A stretch of 9,792 bases of DNA from Lachnospiraceae bacterium (lineage in GTDB: Bacteria > Bacillota_A > Clostridia > Lachnospirales > Lachnospiraceae), in NCBI GenBank assembly GCA_024699595.1, contig JAILPG010000240.1:1-9792 (forward strand), read 5' to 3'. Shown here in pieces: positions 1 through 7,471 of this stretch. Position numbers and translations under genes: made by a program. Each line of letters begins with the position of its first letter. Position 1 is the stretch's first letter. The notes under the pieces are model-generated. The model saw nothing but the letters and a program-made list of their open reading frames with translations, was not told the DNA's origin and made no database searches.

Positions 1-2034
1 ACGGTTCTTCGATCTTACCTGTCGTATGATCAGGATAATGATGACTACGGCAAGCAAAGCCATTACCACAAGGCCTGCAAAAGGTATTCCGGTAGTCCGG
101 ACGGCTCTTGAAATGATCACCTGGGGAGAGAGCGGGATAGCGGCCTCGCGGCTCAGTTCCACTTCAAGCGATGAGACAGAGCTTTTTCCCACAAGCGAGA
201 CTTCGCCCTTCAGACTGCCAAGCCTCTCCCTGTCAGCCATGAGATCGGAAAAGATCTTTTCTCCGTCGTCTGAGAACCAGAAGACCACATATACGATCCT
301 TCTGAAATTATAGGGTGAGCGGACCGCCTGTATGACGACCTTGCCGTTAACGGCTTCGGGAATGGTACCCACATTGCCCTTGATCGTATACACTCCGTCT
401 CCCGGGATTATGTACAGTTCATCCGCTATGGCCTTGGGAAGATCGATCCTGTTATAAAGACCCGCGATCACGATGTTTGAGTCGGAAACATCCTGTTCGG
501 CCAAAGAATGCGTGAACGTGTAATCTGACGTAAGTTTGGTATTCTGTCCGTTTCTTGCGGCAAGCATTGTCACAGCCTGCTTTACGGTATCTGATGACTG
601 ATCGGGTATGCAGACAACCGTATCTCCGTTCCACAAAGAAGGAAATCCCGAAAGAGAGGGTATTACCGTATTGTTGCTTGGCTCAAGATATACTACGGAA
701 TCACTGTCGATAAGCGTCCAGGCTACATCATACCAGTCCTTTGAACAGTCGATCTTTCCGAGGTAATTGTATACGTCTATGCTTATCTCAAAGCTTCCCT
801 TTGACAGGGCATCCTTGGGTATCTTAACCTTTAATTTTCCGTTGTCCGTATTTGTCCCGGACAGCTGAATGCTCGTAGCCGGAACGCCGTCAAAGAATAC
901 AGTTAAAAGAGAGGTATCACTTACCAGTGCATCAGAGTGGCGGAAATGGACCTCAAAATAGGAGCCGGGACCTCCGAGTATACCGTCGGGCTGGCGTATC
1001 GTGAAAAATGTCTGCTGATGGAAAGCACCGGCAAGATTAATATCGTCGTAACCAAAGTCCTTAAGTATATAAAGTCCGTCTTCCCTTGCAGAGAGCGCTC
1101 CTCTGCCGGAGTCGTGAGAGCTGTGTATTACTGAACTCTTTCCTTCAAACTGCGTAAGGATATCGGGATCCGTAAGGATATTTACGGCTTTTTCAAGTCC
1201 TTCCCTGCCGCCGCCTGCTGCATGGACGGTCACGGGATCAGCCGAATCTATGGATATAAGACCTTCGCCGGCATTAAGCGGCGGATCGTTTGCTGCATCC
1301 GCATCTATCACAAAACAGGTGTCGGTATCTTCGGATGCGGTATCTGTTACTTCCATCTTCTCGATCTTTTTGTAAGGGAAATTGGCTCCGATCGCTGATG
1401 CCAGGGTAAGTGCGGCGGATGTCTCCGCTTTCTCGTCCTTGCCTGCAAGCACCATCTGCGTGTTTATGGTATTTCCCGTCTCCACACGGTTAAATACATA
1501 GGGATACAGATCTGAAAGCGCATAAGCTCCCGGACGGACAAGGGTCAGCAGAAGAGAGGACTCATCGCTTATTATCAGCCAGTTTGCCGGATTGTCTATA
1601 TCCGCACACTCGCCGAGTATGGATCTCTGAGCCGTCACGATGCTTAACTGGTTATAGGATCCGTCTGTTTTAAGCATCTCTGTCGGGATCTTTACGTTCC
1701 AGGTCATATCGGGTGTTTCCGCAAGTTCCAGGAGATTTATGCTTGCGATCGCAACAGAATTCACTTCAACAGTCGCGGTCGAATAATCCTCAAGGAGGGT
1801 ATCGCTCGTCTCAAGGATTATCGTAAGCTCTGCCTCACTTATCTTTGTTCCGGCAGGGACGCTGAACCAGTATGAGGTTTCGGCCTTTGGCAGCTTAATG
1901 GACTGGGGTTCGTCAAACAGCTGTGTCCTGTAGGTCTTTGCCTGTGAATCCGACCCGGTGGAAGCCTGCACCGGATTTAAGAACATGATACCGGTCATGA
2001 TAAACGTTGCGATCATCAAGATTTTTTTTTTCAT
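1..2034 (-). CDS. BcsB-like cellulose synthase regulatory subunit, C-terminus cut by window edge
   Basis: A continuous frame of 678 codons with no stop runs from ATG at 2034 to the left edge. Seen: a Sec signal peptide (MKKK, hydrophobic core, NPVQA at 20-24, likely cleavage after A24); two BcsB-type modules, each with the paired Cys/Trp signature (C143 with NPANW ending at W152; C430 with W434 and W439); and a C-terminal transmembrane helix at about 649-669 followed by a short basic tail, so only a few residues are probably missing. In the BcsB family this extracytoplasmic, membrane-anchored protein contacts the synthase and guides the nascent glucan. AAAGGG lies 8 bases before the ATG, and the gene starts 16 bases after the glycosyltransferase stop, so co-transcription is likely. 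Ten A residues directly follow the start codon. Family assignment is confident; the polymer handled is inferred and need not be cellulose. Confidence 0.85.
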   Translation of the reverse strand, partial: MKKKILMIATFIMTGIMFLNPVQASTGSDSQAKTYRTQLFDEPQSIKLPKAETSYWFSVPAGTKISEAELTIILETSDTLLEDYSTATVEVNSVAIASINLLELAETPDMTWNVKIPTEMLKTDGSYNQLSIVTAQRSILGECADIDNPANWLIISDESSLLLTLVRPGAYALSDLYPYVFNRVETGNTINTQMVLAGKDEKAETSAALTLASAIGANFPYKKIEKMEVTDTASEDTDTCFVIDADAANDPPLNAGEGLISIDSADPVTVHAAGGGREGLEKAVNILTDPDILTQFEGKSSVIHSSHDSGRGALSAREDGLYILKDFGYDDINLAGAFHQQTFFTIRQPDGILGGPGSYFEVHFRHSDALVSDTSLLTVFFDGVPATSIQLSGTNTDNGKLKVKIPKDALSKGSFEISIDVYNYLGKIDCSKDWYDVAWTLIDSDSVVYLEPSNNTVIPSLSGFPSLWNGDTVVCIPDQSSDTVKQAVTMLAARNGQNTKLTSDYTFTHSLAEQDVSDSNIVIAGLYNRIDLPKAIADELYIIPGDGVYTIKGNVGTIPEAVNGKVVIQAVRSPYNFRRIVYVVFWFSDDGEKIFSDLMADRERLGSLKGEVSLVGKSSVSSLEVELSREAAIPLSPQVIISRAVRTTGIPFAGLVVMALLAVVIIILIIRQVRSKNR

Positions 2035-2050
2035 TTTCTTTTCCCTTTCA

Positions 2051-4303
2051 TTACTGCATCTGCGGATCCGTCTGTGACATCGAGTCGGCAAACGACAGTC
2101 CGTGGTTTGTTTTTTCCCAGTATGATGGCTTCACTATCAGCTGGAAAAGCGCCTTATACGCTGCAATTGACATGAATACCCAGTATAGCGGAGTCAGTAA
2201 AGCATATCTTATCATTGAATATGAGAACGGATGCTGGTTCTTAAGGGCACAGTCCCTTATAACGAAATACGTTCCGACCATATTCATGTATACGAACATA
2301 AAATTTCCGACGACCAGCTGCGAGGCCGCCACATAGTACATAAGGCCCGGGAAAAGGCTCTGGATCCAGTAGGGCTTAAATACTATCCAGATAACAAGCA
2401 TAGCCCAGAAGATCGGGTTGATGAGCGGCAAAAACGGCGTTCCGAAGATCATTGCCAGATAACCGACCATTCCTTTTCCGCCAATCTGACGGAAAAACTG
2501 TACCGGATGCCGCATATGGACGAAGAAGGTCTGCATATATCCTTTTATCCACCGTGATCTCTGGCGGATCCAGTTAGCGAGATTGCAGTTTGCTTCCTCC
2601 CAGGTACGAGAATCTATAACGGCGGTACGGCATTTATGCTTATACAGCCTTATTCCAAGATCCGCATCCTCGGTAACATTGAACGGATCCCATCCGCCGA
2701 CTTTTTTAAGGAATGATGTCTTAAAATGGTTTGAGGTCCCTCCGAGCGGGATCGGAATATTTAACTGCATTATCCCCACAAGCAGCAGTTCAAACCACAT
2801 GCTGTATTCCTGGGTAAAAAGCTTCGTAAGCCAGTTTTCCGTGCTGTTGAAATAGTTGAGCTTGGCCTGTACGCAAACATAATCCTCGGGAAGTCTTTCA
2901 AATGCGAGATAGGCTTTTTTCAACTGGTCGTGCTCGGGCCTGTCCTCGGCATCATAGATCACCACATAGTCCCCTTTGCATCCTATCAGACCGTAATTGC
3001 AGGCCTTCGGCTTGGTCTTTGGATGTGAATACGGAACGATGACCGGGATGAAATAATGCGGCAGATTCATTTTTTTAACCGCCTCGACCATCTCCGTGTC
3101 ATCCTCTTCCATAAGTATGCGCACATCCAGCTTGTACTTGGGATAATCCATCTTTTCTATACGTTCGATCAGATGGTGTATGACCTCCGTTTCCCTGTAT
3201 ACCGGGATCAGTATCGTATAGATCGGCAGTTTCTGTTCATCGATGGCCTCGATCTCTTTTTTCGTAAATCTCAGCTGCCCTTCTTTTTTCGTGCCTTTCA
3301 TGACTATGATGAACTTTGCCGCGGCCATTAACAGGTATATCGTCTGAAAGATCGCCATCAGTATCAGAAACATCCTCTCGCGGTAAAAAACATAACCGAA
3401 GAGTCCGAATGTCAGAAGGATCACGAGCATGGTGATTATCTGTCCCGATGTAAAAGTCACTATCGCCGAATTATCCGGCTGCGTCTCATACAGTCCGAAT
3501 ACGCTTTCATGAGATTCACGGCTTCGGTAAGCATTTTCGAAGCAGGAGAAGAACTCATGACCGCTTGCAAGCACCTGCTCAACGTGTCTTCCCGTAAAGG
3601 CCTCAAGCTCCTGTATCTCTTCGGGCTTTAGCTGCTGTTCGGCAGTAACGAGCACATAGCTTGCCGCTTCATCAGCGATCACCGCCTTCATTCTCAGAGC
3701 CATGTCATATGGCAGTGACATGATATCCGCATCCTGACGTATCGACCCGAGTCTGCCCATCTGCATCATATCCGCAAGTGTCCTGTACAGATCCGCCTCT
3801 CTTACGGAATTCTGATAGAGCAGTATATCGCCAAGCCTACCTCCGCTTCGTTTCTGAAGCTCAAGTGCCATATCGAGCTGTTCCTGCGTGATGAGCCCTC
3901 TTTTCATGAGCTCGTCACCGAGAAGCATTTTTTCACGCTGACGGCCGCTTAGTACGGCATCGAGCTGTTCATGCGTTAAAAAGCCCATTTCCACGCAGAT
4001 CGCACCAAGACGTCCTCCGTGTTCTCTCTGATATTTAAGGGCTTCGTTCATCTTCTCACGGTCAAGATACCCTTCCTTTATCAGCAGTTCACCTATGGGA
4101 GCACTCTTATCCTGCCCTATGAAGGCTGCGAGCTGTCCGGCTGAAAGCATTCCCAGAGCATCAAGCACCTCGCCGAGCAGCATGTCATGATCTTTCTGGT
4201 ATTCAAGCGCCTCATTAAGCTGTTCTTCTGTAATAAGTCCCTGTTCGACCAGACGAGCGCCAAGCCCGCCTTTTTTTGCCGGTTGTTTCTCTTCAGTACT
4301 CAT
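2051..4303 (-). CDS. Cellulose-synthase-like GT2 glycosyltransferase with N-terminal triple MshEN c-di-GMP sensor
   Basis: A 750-residue protein. Residues 13-179 hold six repeats of about 24 residues of the MshEN kind (LG, then G-hydrophobic-hydrophobic, L, AL, Q). Residues 190-260 resemble the rest of a GspE N-terminal domain. Two TM helices follow (about 288-335), then the GT2 catalytic domain at 359-595 (ILIPVYRE, EEDD at 399-402, DAED at 451-454, GGTSNHF at 521-527, TED at 544-546, QRSRW at 581-585), then about four TM helices and a WEKTNHG tail. All GT2 catalytic motifs are intact, so a processive beta-glycan synthase is predicted. It resembles the CelA/XagB/NfrB-like branch of GT2, and no C-terminal PilZ domain is visible. 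Its start codon overlaps the upstream stop (ATGA), with AAGG 7 bases before it, which suggests translational coupling; the BcsB-like gene follows 16 bases later. c-di-GMP activation is inferred from the repeats; the sugar is not determinable. Confidence 0.9.
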   Translation of the reverse strand: MSTEEKQPAKKGGLGARLVEQGLITEEQLNEALEYQKDHDMLLGEVLDALGMLSAGQLAAFIGQDKSAPIGELLIKEGYLDREKMNEALKYQREHGGRLGAICVEMGFLTHEQLDAVLSGRQREKMLLGDELMKRGLITQEQLDMALELQKRSGGRLGDILLYQNSVREADLYRTLADMMQMGRLGSIRQDADIMSLPYDMALRMKAVIADEAASYVLVTAEQQLKPEEIQELEAFTGRHVEQVLASGHEFFSCFENAYRSRESHESVFGLYETQPDNSAIVTFTSGQIITMLVILLTFGLFGYVFYRERMFLILMAIFQTIYLLMAAAKFIIVMKGTKKEGQLRFTKKEIEAIDEQKLPIYTILIPVYRETEVIHHLIERIEKMDYPKYKLDVRILMEEDDTEMVEAVKKMNLPHYFIPVIVPYSHPKTKPKACNYGLIGCKGDYVVIYDAEDRPEHDQLKKAYLAFERLPEDYVCVQAKLNYFNSTENWLTKLFTQEYSMWFELLLVGIMQLNIPIPLGGTSNHFKTSFLKKVGGWDPFNVTEDADLGIRLYKHKCRTAVIDSRTWEEANCNLANWIRQRSRWIKGYMQTFFVHMRHPVQFFRQIGGKGMVGYLAMIFGTPFLPLINPIFWAMLVIWIVFKPYWIQSLFPGLMYYVAASQLVVGNFMFVYMNMVGTYFVIRDCALKNQHPFSYSMIRYALLTPLYWVFMSIAAYKALFQLIVKPSYWEKTNHGLSFADSMSQTDPQMQ
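3764..4267 (-). other. Six MshEN half-motifs (three tandem c-di-GMP-binding domains) inside the GT2 gene
   Basis: Half-motifs occupy residues 13-36, 42-64, 69-92, 98-122, 127-150 and 156-179. They pair as 1+2, 3+4 and 5+6, each pair split by exactly five residues (KDHDM, REHGG, KRSGG), which matches the 24+5+24 layout described for MshEN domains. RLG, the preferred opening of the motif, is present in halves 4 and 6. Halves 1, 2, 3 and 5 open GLG, LLG, PIG and LLG. Half 6 has Asn165 where the conserved Gly belongs. The domain type is well supported; ligand binding by each copy is inferred, with the second pair looking the most canonical. Confidence 0.8.
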
Positions 4304-5850
4304 CTTTTTACCTTAAATATCTTATATTCTCCGATGCTTGCCACCTCATCTGCCCATTCTGCGCCGTTGTTATAAAGATCCGGCCAGGCAATGTTAAGCG
4401 CATCCATGTTTCCGTAACTTCCGATCTGCGGCACTACCATATAATCGATACCGCTCTTTACCGGATCGGCCACGCAGTCTTCAAAATCGGGGCTGCAGCT
4501 TATGACCCACTCTTCGGGATCTTTAGCGTTCATTATGATGTAATAGGTCCGGTATGAATCCATAAGTACTCTCGAATTGCGGCAGTTGGAATCAAGATAA
4601 TCCGCTACCGTCTCAGAATGCGCGGGCACATTAAGGAGGAGGTCCTCACGAAACATCGGTGAATACTTAAATCCCCACACAAACACAAGAGCCGATATCA
4701 AAAGTCCCGCCGCCGTCACACCGACTACGGTGGAGGATTTTTTCCCTGCGGCATTTATCGCATACGGGATAAAGGCGGGTGCAAAAAACAGAGGATAACA
4801 TACGTATCTGACATATCCGCCTGATTTTCCCAAAAGGATCAGTACAGTTGTAAAAAGAGTGAGCCCAAGTACCGAAAATACCATGATCAGCGTTTCATAT
4901 CTGAAAAAAGTTCCCGTAAGCGCCCCGGCTATGAGAAGGGAAGCGAACGGTATCAGCATCGGCCATACTCTCTTAAATACAAAGGAGGCAGCAGAAAGGA
5001 TCCCGCCGTAGTCCTGATAATAAGCGGAGTAAGCAGACATCGAATATCCGGAATTCATGAAATACAGCGGATTGCCCGTGATGCTCCAGTTGTAGATTAT
5101 CCAGCAGATCACGGAAAAAATGATCGGAAGAAAAGTAACCCACATGGTACTCTCGATATACCAGAGTGTTTCAAGGCCCTTTCTTACATAATATTTTTTC
5201 TCTCTCTTTGAGACGAACATGTGAAGCGCCATTCCGAGTCCGATAAACAGGGCAAAGGGCACGGCTTCATACCTGAGTAAGAACATGATCACAAAGCTTA
5301 GCCCCATCTGTATCAGATAATACGGCTGTCCCTTTCTGATCCATGCAGTAAGGCCTGAGATTATCTGTATTCCCGCTGCACCCATCATGATCTCCGTCAT
5401 CCCGTTTGCACCGTAGAATATGACATAAGGATTCAGGACAAATATAAGTATTATGATCAGGGCGTCCCTTTCCCTGCATTTGAGGGTATGGAAACAGTTA
5501 TACAGAGCCTTGACGCCCCATGCTTCAAACACGGCGCTTGCAAATGACATACTGATGCCTTTTGTCACCAAAGGCCTCCAGATCTTAGAAGCCCATACAA
5601 AAGGAAGCTGGACGACGGACGGAAGCGGGTTCCAGACAAGCCCCATCGAGGTAAGTCTGTAAGGTCTGGAGTACAGTACATAGAATGCATTGGCGGTACG
5701 GCTCATTGCATCGCCAAGCAGCACCCTGTGGTAACCCAGATATATTCCTAACGCCCATTCAAGAAAAAAAACTATCGCCGCCAGACACCATTCATTTCTT
5801 CGCTGCCTTGCGACGGTTTCACCTAAAAAGATAGCAGTGCGATTTTTCAT
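4300..5850 (-). CDS. Polytopic GT-C-type membrane glycosyltransferase (PMT/ArnT-like topology)
   Basis: A 516-residue protein with one helix near 22-44, then a first extracytoplasmic loop with GDAMSR (Asp47) and an aromatic, proline-rich stretch, about ten further hydrophobic segments to about residue 400, and a soluble C-terminal domain of some 110 residues. An acidic residue in the first outer loop of a multi-pass protein is the hallmark of GT-C enzymes, which use polyprenyl-phosphate sugars outside the membrane; Asp47 is the likely catalytic base. This is a fold-level inference and no named family was recognised. The ATG at 5850 is the first possible in its frame, because an in-frame TGA lies just upstream. 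It is first in the operon and its stop overlaps the GT2 start by four bases, so a role in modifying or initiating the same polysaccharide is likely. Alternatively it is a non-catalytic membrane partner. Confidence 0.6.
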   Translation of the reverse strand: MKNRTAIFLGETVARQRRNEWCLAAIVFFLEWALGIYLGYHRVLLGDAMSRTANAFYVLYSRPYRLTSMGLVWNPLPSVVQLPFVWASKIWRPLVTKGISMSFASAVFEAWGVKALYNCFHTLKCRERDALIIILIFVLNPYVIFYGANGMTEIMMGAAGIQIISGLTAWIRKGQPYYLIQMGLSFVIMFLLRYEAVPFALFIGLGMALHMFVSKREKKYYVRKGLETLWYIESTMWVTFLPIIFSVICWIIYNWSITGNPLYFMNSGYSMSAYSAYYQDYGGILSAASFVFKRVWPMLIPFASLLIAGALTGTFFRYETLIMVFSVLGLTLFTTVLILLGKSGGYVRYVCYPLFFAPAFIPYAINAAGKKSSTVVGVTAAGLLISALVFVWGFKYSPMFREDLLLNVPAHSETVADYLDSNCRNSRVLMDSYRTYYIIMNAKDPEEWVISCSPDFEDCVADPVKSGIDYMVVPQIGSYGNMDALNIAWPDLYNNGAEWADEVASIGEYKIFKVKR

Positions 5851-5868
5851 TTCCCTGCCGAACCTTTC

Positions 5869-5916
5869 CGGTCACATTTGTTACATAATGCAACAGTTCG
5901 TCACGCGGTGACCGAA
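5869..5916 (-). promoter_or_regulatory. Leader with competing inverted repeats upstream of the operon
   Basis: Between the candidate promoter and the first gene, CGGTCAC in RNA sense (5914-5908) can pair with the nearby GTGAC (5904-5900), extendable to TTCG/CGAA with one bulge. It can also pair perfectly over 7 bp with GTGACCG (5875-5869), which lies just upstream of the weak ribosome binding site. The two pairings exclude each other. It could equally be a DNA operator with GTGAC half-sites. No known riboswitch family was recognised. Confidence 0.35.
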
Positions 5917-5939
5917 TTGCGTTTTGCAAACCGTTGTCT

Positions 5940-5968
5940 ATGATATAACTTTTTTTTCGGGTATACAA
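5940..5968 (-). promoter_or_regulatory. Candidate sigma-A promoter for the exopolysaccharide operon
   Basis: Read on the minus strand, TTGTAT (5968-5963) and TATCAT (5945-5940, five of six to TATAAT) are separated by exactly 17 bases. This would start transcription near 5933 and leave a leader of about 80 bases before the ATG at 5850. The -10 is good and the -35 only partial; the 8-A run in the spacer may add curvature. Confidence 0.45.
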
Positions 5969-6043
5969 TCATTTCTTACAGATTTTTGCGTTTAAGGGCT
6001 TTTTTCTACTGATACTTTCCTTAAAGCATTTCTTCCGTATGTG

Positions 6044-6071
6044 TTCTGTGAGTACACTCTTATGGTAATAT
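6044..6071 (+). promoter_or_regulatory. Weak candidate promoter for the GH10 lipoprotein gene
   Basis: TTCTGT at 6044-6049 and TAATAT at 6066-6071 lie 16 bases apart, each only a partial match to consensus. They lie 32 bases before the chosen start codon at 6104. This is the best pair seen in the stretch, but the assignment is tentative. Confidence 0.3.
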
Positions 6072-6103
6072 GAAAAATGACCGATAATCTTAAAGGAGAA
6101 AAC

Positions 6104-7387
6104 ATGAAAAAGAAGATACATATCATTCTGACATTTAGTATAGTGCTGTCTCTTGCGGGCTGTTATTACCAGGCCACCCCTGAAACAACAGGTGCACTGC
6201 CTGAACAGACGGAGACGGAGGATCTTCCGTCTCTTAGGGACTGTGTTGTTTCCTCAGACGGCCTCGGGGAAGATGCTGTCTTTGGAACCTGCTTAAACGG
6301 GATGGGCATCCGTGATAAAAAGCTTATGCAGCTTATAGAAAAGCACTATAATGCCGTAACGCTTGAAAACGAGCTTAAGCCCGATGCCATGTTTGGTTAC
6401 AGTAATGACAGGCCAAGGGCAGGAAGCATTCATGAGGAGGAATTAAGCGGAAAGACCATTTTAGTGCCGACGCTTGACCACTCCCGGGCGGATGCGATCC
6501 TTGATACCATCGTAAAATGGAATGAGGATAACCCCGAGAGTCAGATAAAAGTCAGGGGCCACGTACTGGTGTGGCATTCCCAGACTCCCGAATGGTTTTT
6601 CCATGAAGATTATGACAAGAGCCGCGATTATGTATCAAAGGAAGAAATGGACCAAAGGCTTGAGTGGTATATAAAGTCCATGCTTGAATACTACACCGGA
6701 GAAAACAGCAGATATAAGGGCCTGTTCTACGGTTGGGATGTCGTAAACGAGGCCGTAAATGACCGAAACGGCTCGTACAGGACGGATACGGAGTCGGGGA
6801 GCGACAGCCTGTCTGATCCTATCCACGGGACAAAATCGAGCTGGTGGAAGATATACGGAAGCGAAGAGTACATAATAAACGCATTCAGATATGCTAATCT
6901 TTATGCTTCGGAGGAAGTGGATCTTTATTACAATGACTATAATGAATGCAATGCCGTTAAAAAGAAGGGCATCATAAAACTGATCGAATCGGTAAAAGCA
7001 GCTGACGGAACCCGGATTGACGGTTTTGGAATGCAGGGACACTACAGCGTAAATAACCCGACAAAGGATCAGATCATCAAAGCAGCTTCCGAATACGCCG
7101 CTGCAGCAGGCAAGGTCATGATAACCGAGCTTGATGTCAAATCGAGCATGTTCTATAACGGATCGGAGGAAGCCCTTCCGGAAGAATATGAGCGTCAGAA
7201 GGATTATTACCGCGATATCTACGATGCGATGAAAGAGCTTGGGTCCGAAGGCGTTAATGTTTCGGGAATAGTCTTCTGGGGTGCGGTAGATACATACTCA
7301 TGGCTTCGTGATAAAGGTGAAAGACCGCTTCTTTTTGACGGGGATTATAAGGCCAAGCCTGCGTTTTATGCTTTTTCGGGGGAGTGA
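6104..7387 (+). CDS. GH10 endo-beta-1,4-xylanase-type lipoprotein
   Basis: The start was set at 6104 because AAAGGAG lies five bases upstream and the product then opens with a lipoprotein signal (MKKK, hydrophobic core, LAGC with Cys20 as lipidation site). The in-frame ATG at 6077 lacks both. The 427-residue product shows the GH10 series: NELKP, RGHVLVWHSQTP, WDVVNEA with acid/base Glu216, YNDYN, ITELD with nucleophile Glu342, and WG followed by SW near the end. The enzyme should therefore be active on beta-1,4-xylan or a related chain, tethered to the outer face of the membrane. It has no carbohydrate-binding module. It is divergent from the synthase operon, so it may either digest dietary xylan or process the polymer made next door, as the endoglucanase BcsZ does in classic cellulose operons. 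Family and catalytic residues are sure; the physiological substrate is not. Confidence 0.93.
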   Translation: MKKKIHIILTFSIVLSLAGCYYQATPETTGALPEQTETEDLPSLRDCVVSSDGLGEDAVFGTCLNGMGIRDKKLMQLIEKHYNAVTLENELKPDAMFGYSNDRPRAGSIHEEELSGKTILVPTLDHSRADAILDTIVKWNEDNPESQIKVRGHVLVWHSQTPEWFFHEDYDKSRDYVSKEEMDQRLEWYIKSMLEYYTGENSRYKGLFYGWDVVNEAVNDRNGSYRTDTESGSDSLSDPIHGTKSSWWKIYGSEEYIINAFRYANLYASEEVDLYYNDYNECNAVKKKGIIKLIESVKAADGTRIDGFGMQGHYSVNNPTKDQIIKAASEYAAAAGKVMITELDVKSSMFYNGSEEALPEEYERQKDYYRDIYDAMKELGSEGVNVSGIVFWGAVDTYSWLRDKGERPLLFDGDYKAKPAFYAFSGE

Positions 7388-7416
7388 TGCACAGGCAGAG
7401 CCGTTTGTGGTATAAT
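7388..7416 (+). promoter_or_regulatory. Strong extended -10 promoter for the EAL-domain gene
   Basis: A perfect TATAAT (7411-7416) is directly preceded by TGG, forming an extended -10. TGCACA (7388-7393, four of six to TTGACA) sits 17 bases upstream. The -35 begins at the base after the GH10 stop codon, so the EAL gene can be transcribed independently of the xylanase gene. Confidence 0.7.
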
Positions 7417-7421
7417 TTAAT

Positions 7422-7446
7422 GAAATGCTGATGAAATCTGCATTTC
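7422..7446 (+). promoter_or_regulatory. Inverted repeat at the predicted 5' end of the EAL-gene transcript
   Basis: GAAATGC (7422-7428) and GCATTTC (7440-7446) are perfect complements around an 11-base loop, placed where the promoter at 7388-7416 would begin transcription. It may be a stabilising 5' hairpin or part of a weak terminator for the xylanase gene, since only TTTA follows. Confidence 0.35.
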
Positions 7447-7471
7447 TTTATGAGAGGAAGTTTTCGTTTTA

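Noticed and set aside
2051..2519. A PilZ domain at the C-terminus of the GT2 protein
   Set aside because: After QRSRW the sequence holds only TM helices and a short tail; no RxxxR or D/NxSxxG motif is present.
2007..2557. Plus-strand open frames opposite the GT2 gene
   Set aside because: They lie antisense to a conserved glycosyltransferase, lack recognisable motifs and ribosome binding sites, and look like shadows of its codon pattern.
5851..5940. A c-di-GMP riboswitch (GEMM type) controlling the operon
   Set aside because: It would fit the biology, but I could not find the conserved GEMM-I core or the class II elements in this leader; only simple inverted repeats are seen.
6077..6103. Upstream in-frame ATG at 6077 as start of the GH10 gene
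   Set aside because: It has no ribosome binding site and would place nine residues before a textbook lipoprotein signal, whereas ATG 6104 has AAAGGAG at correct spacing.
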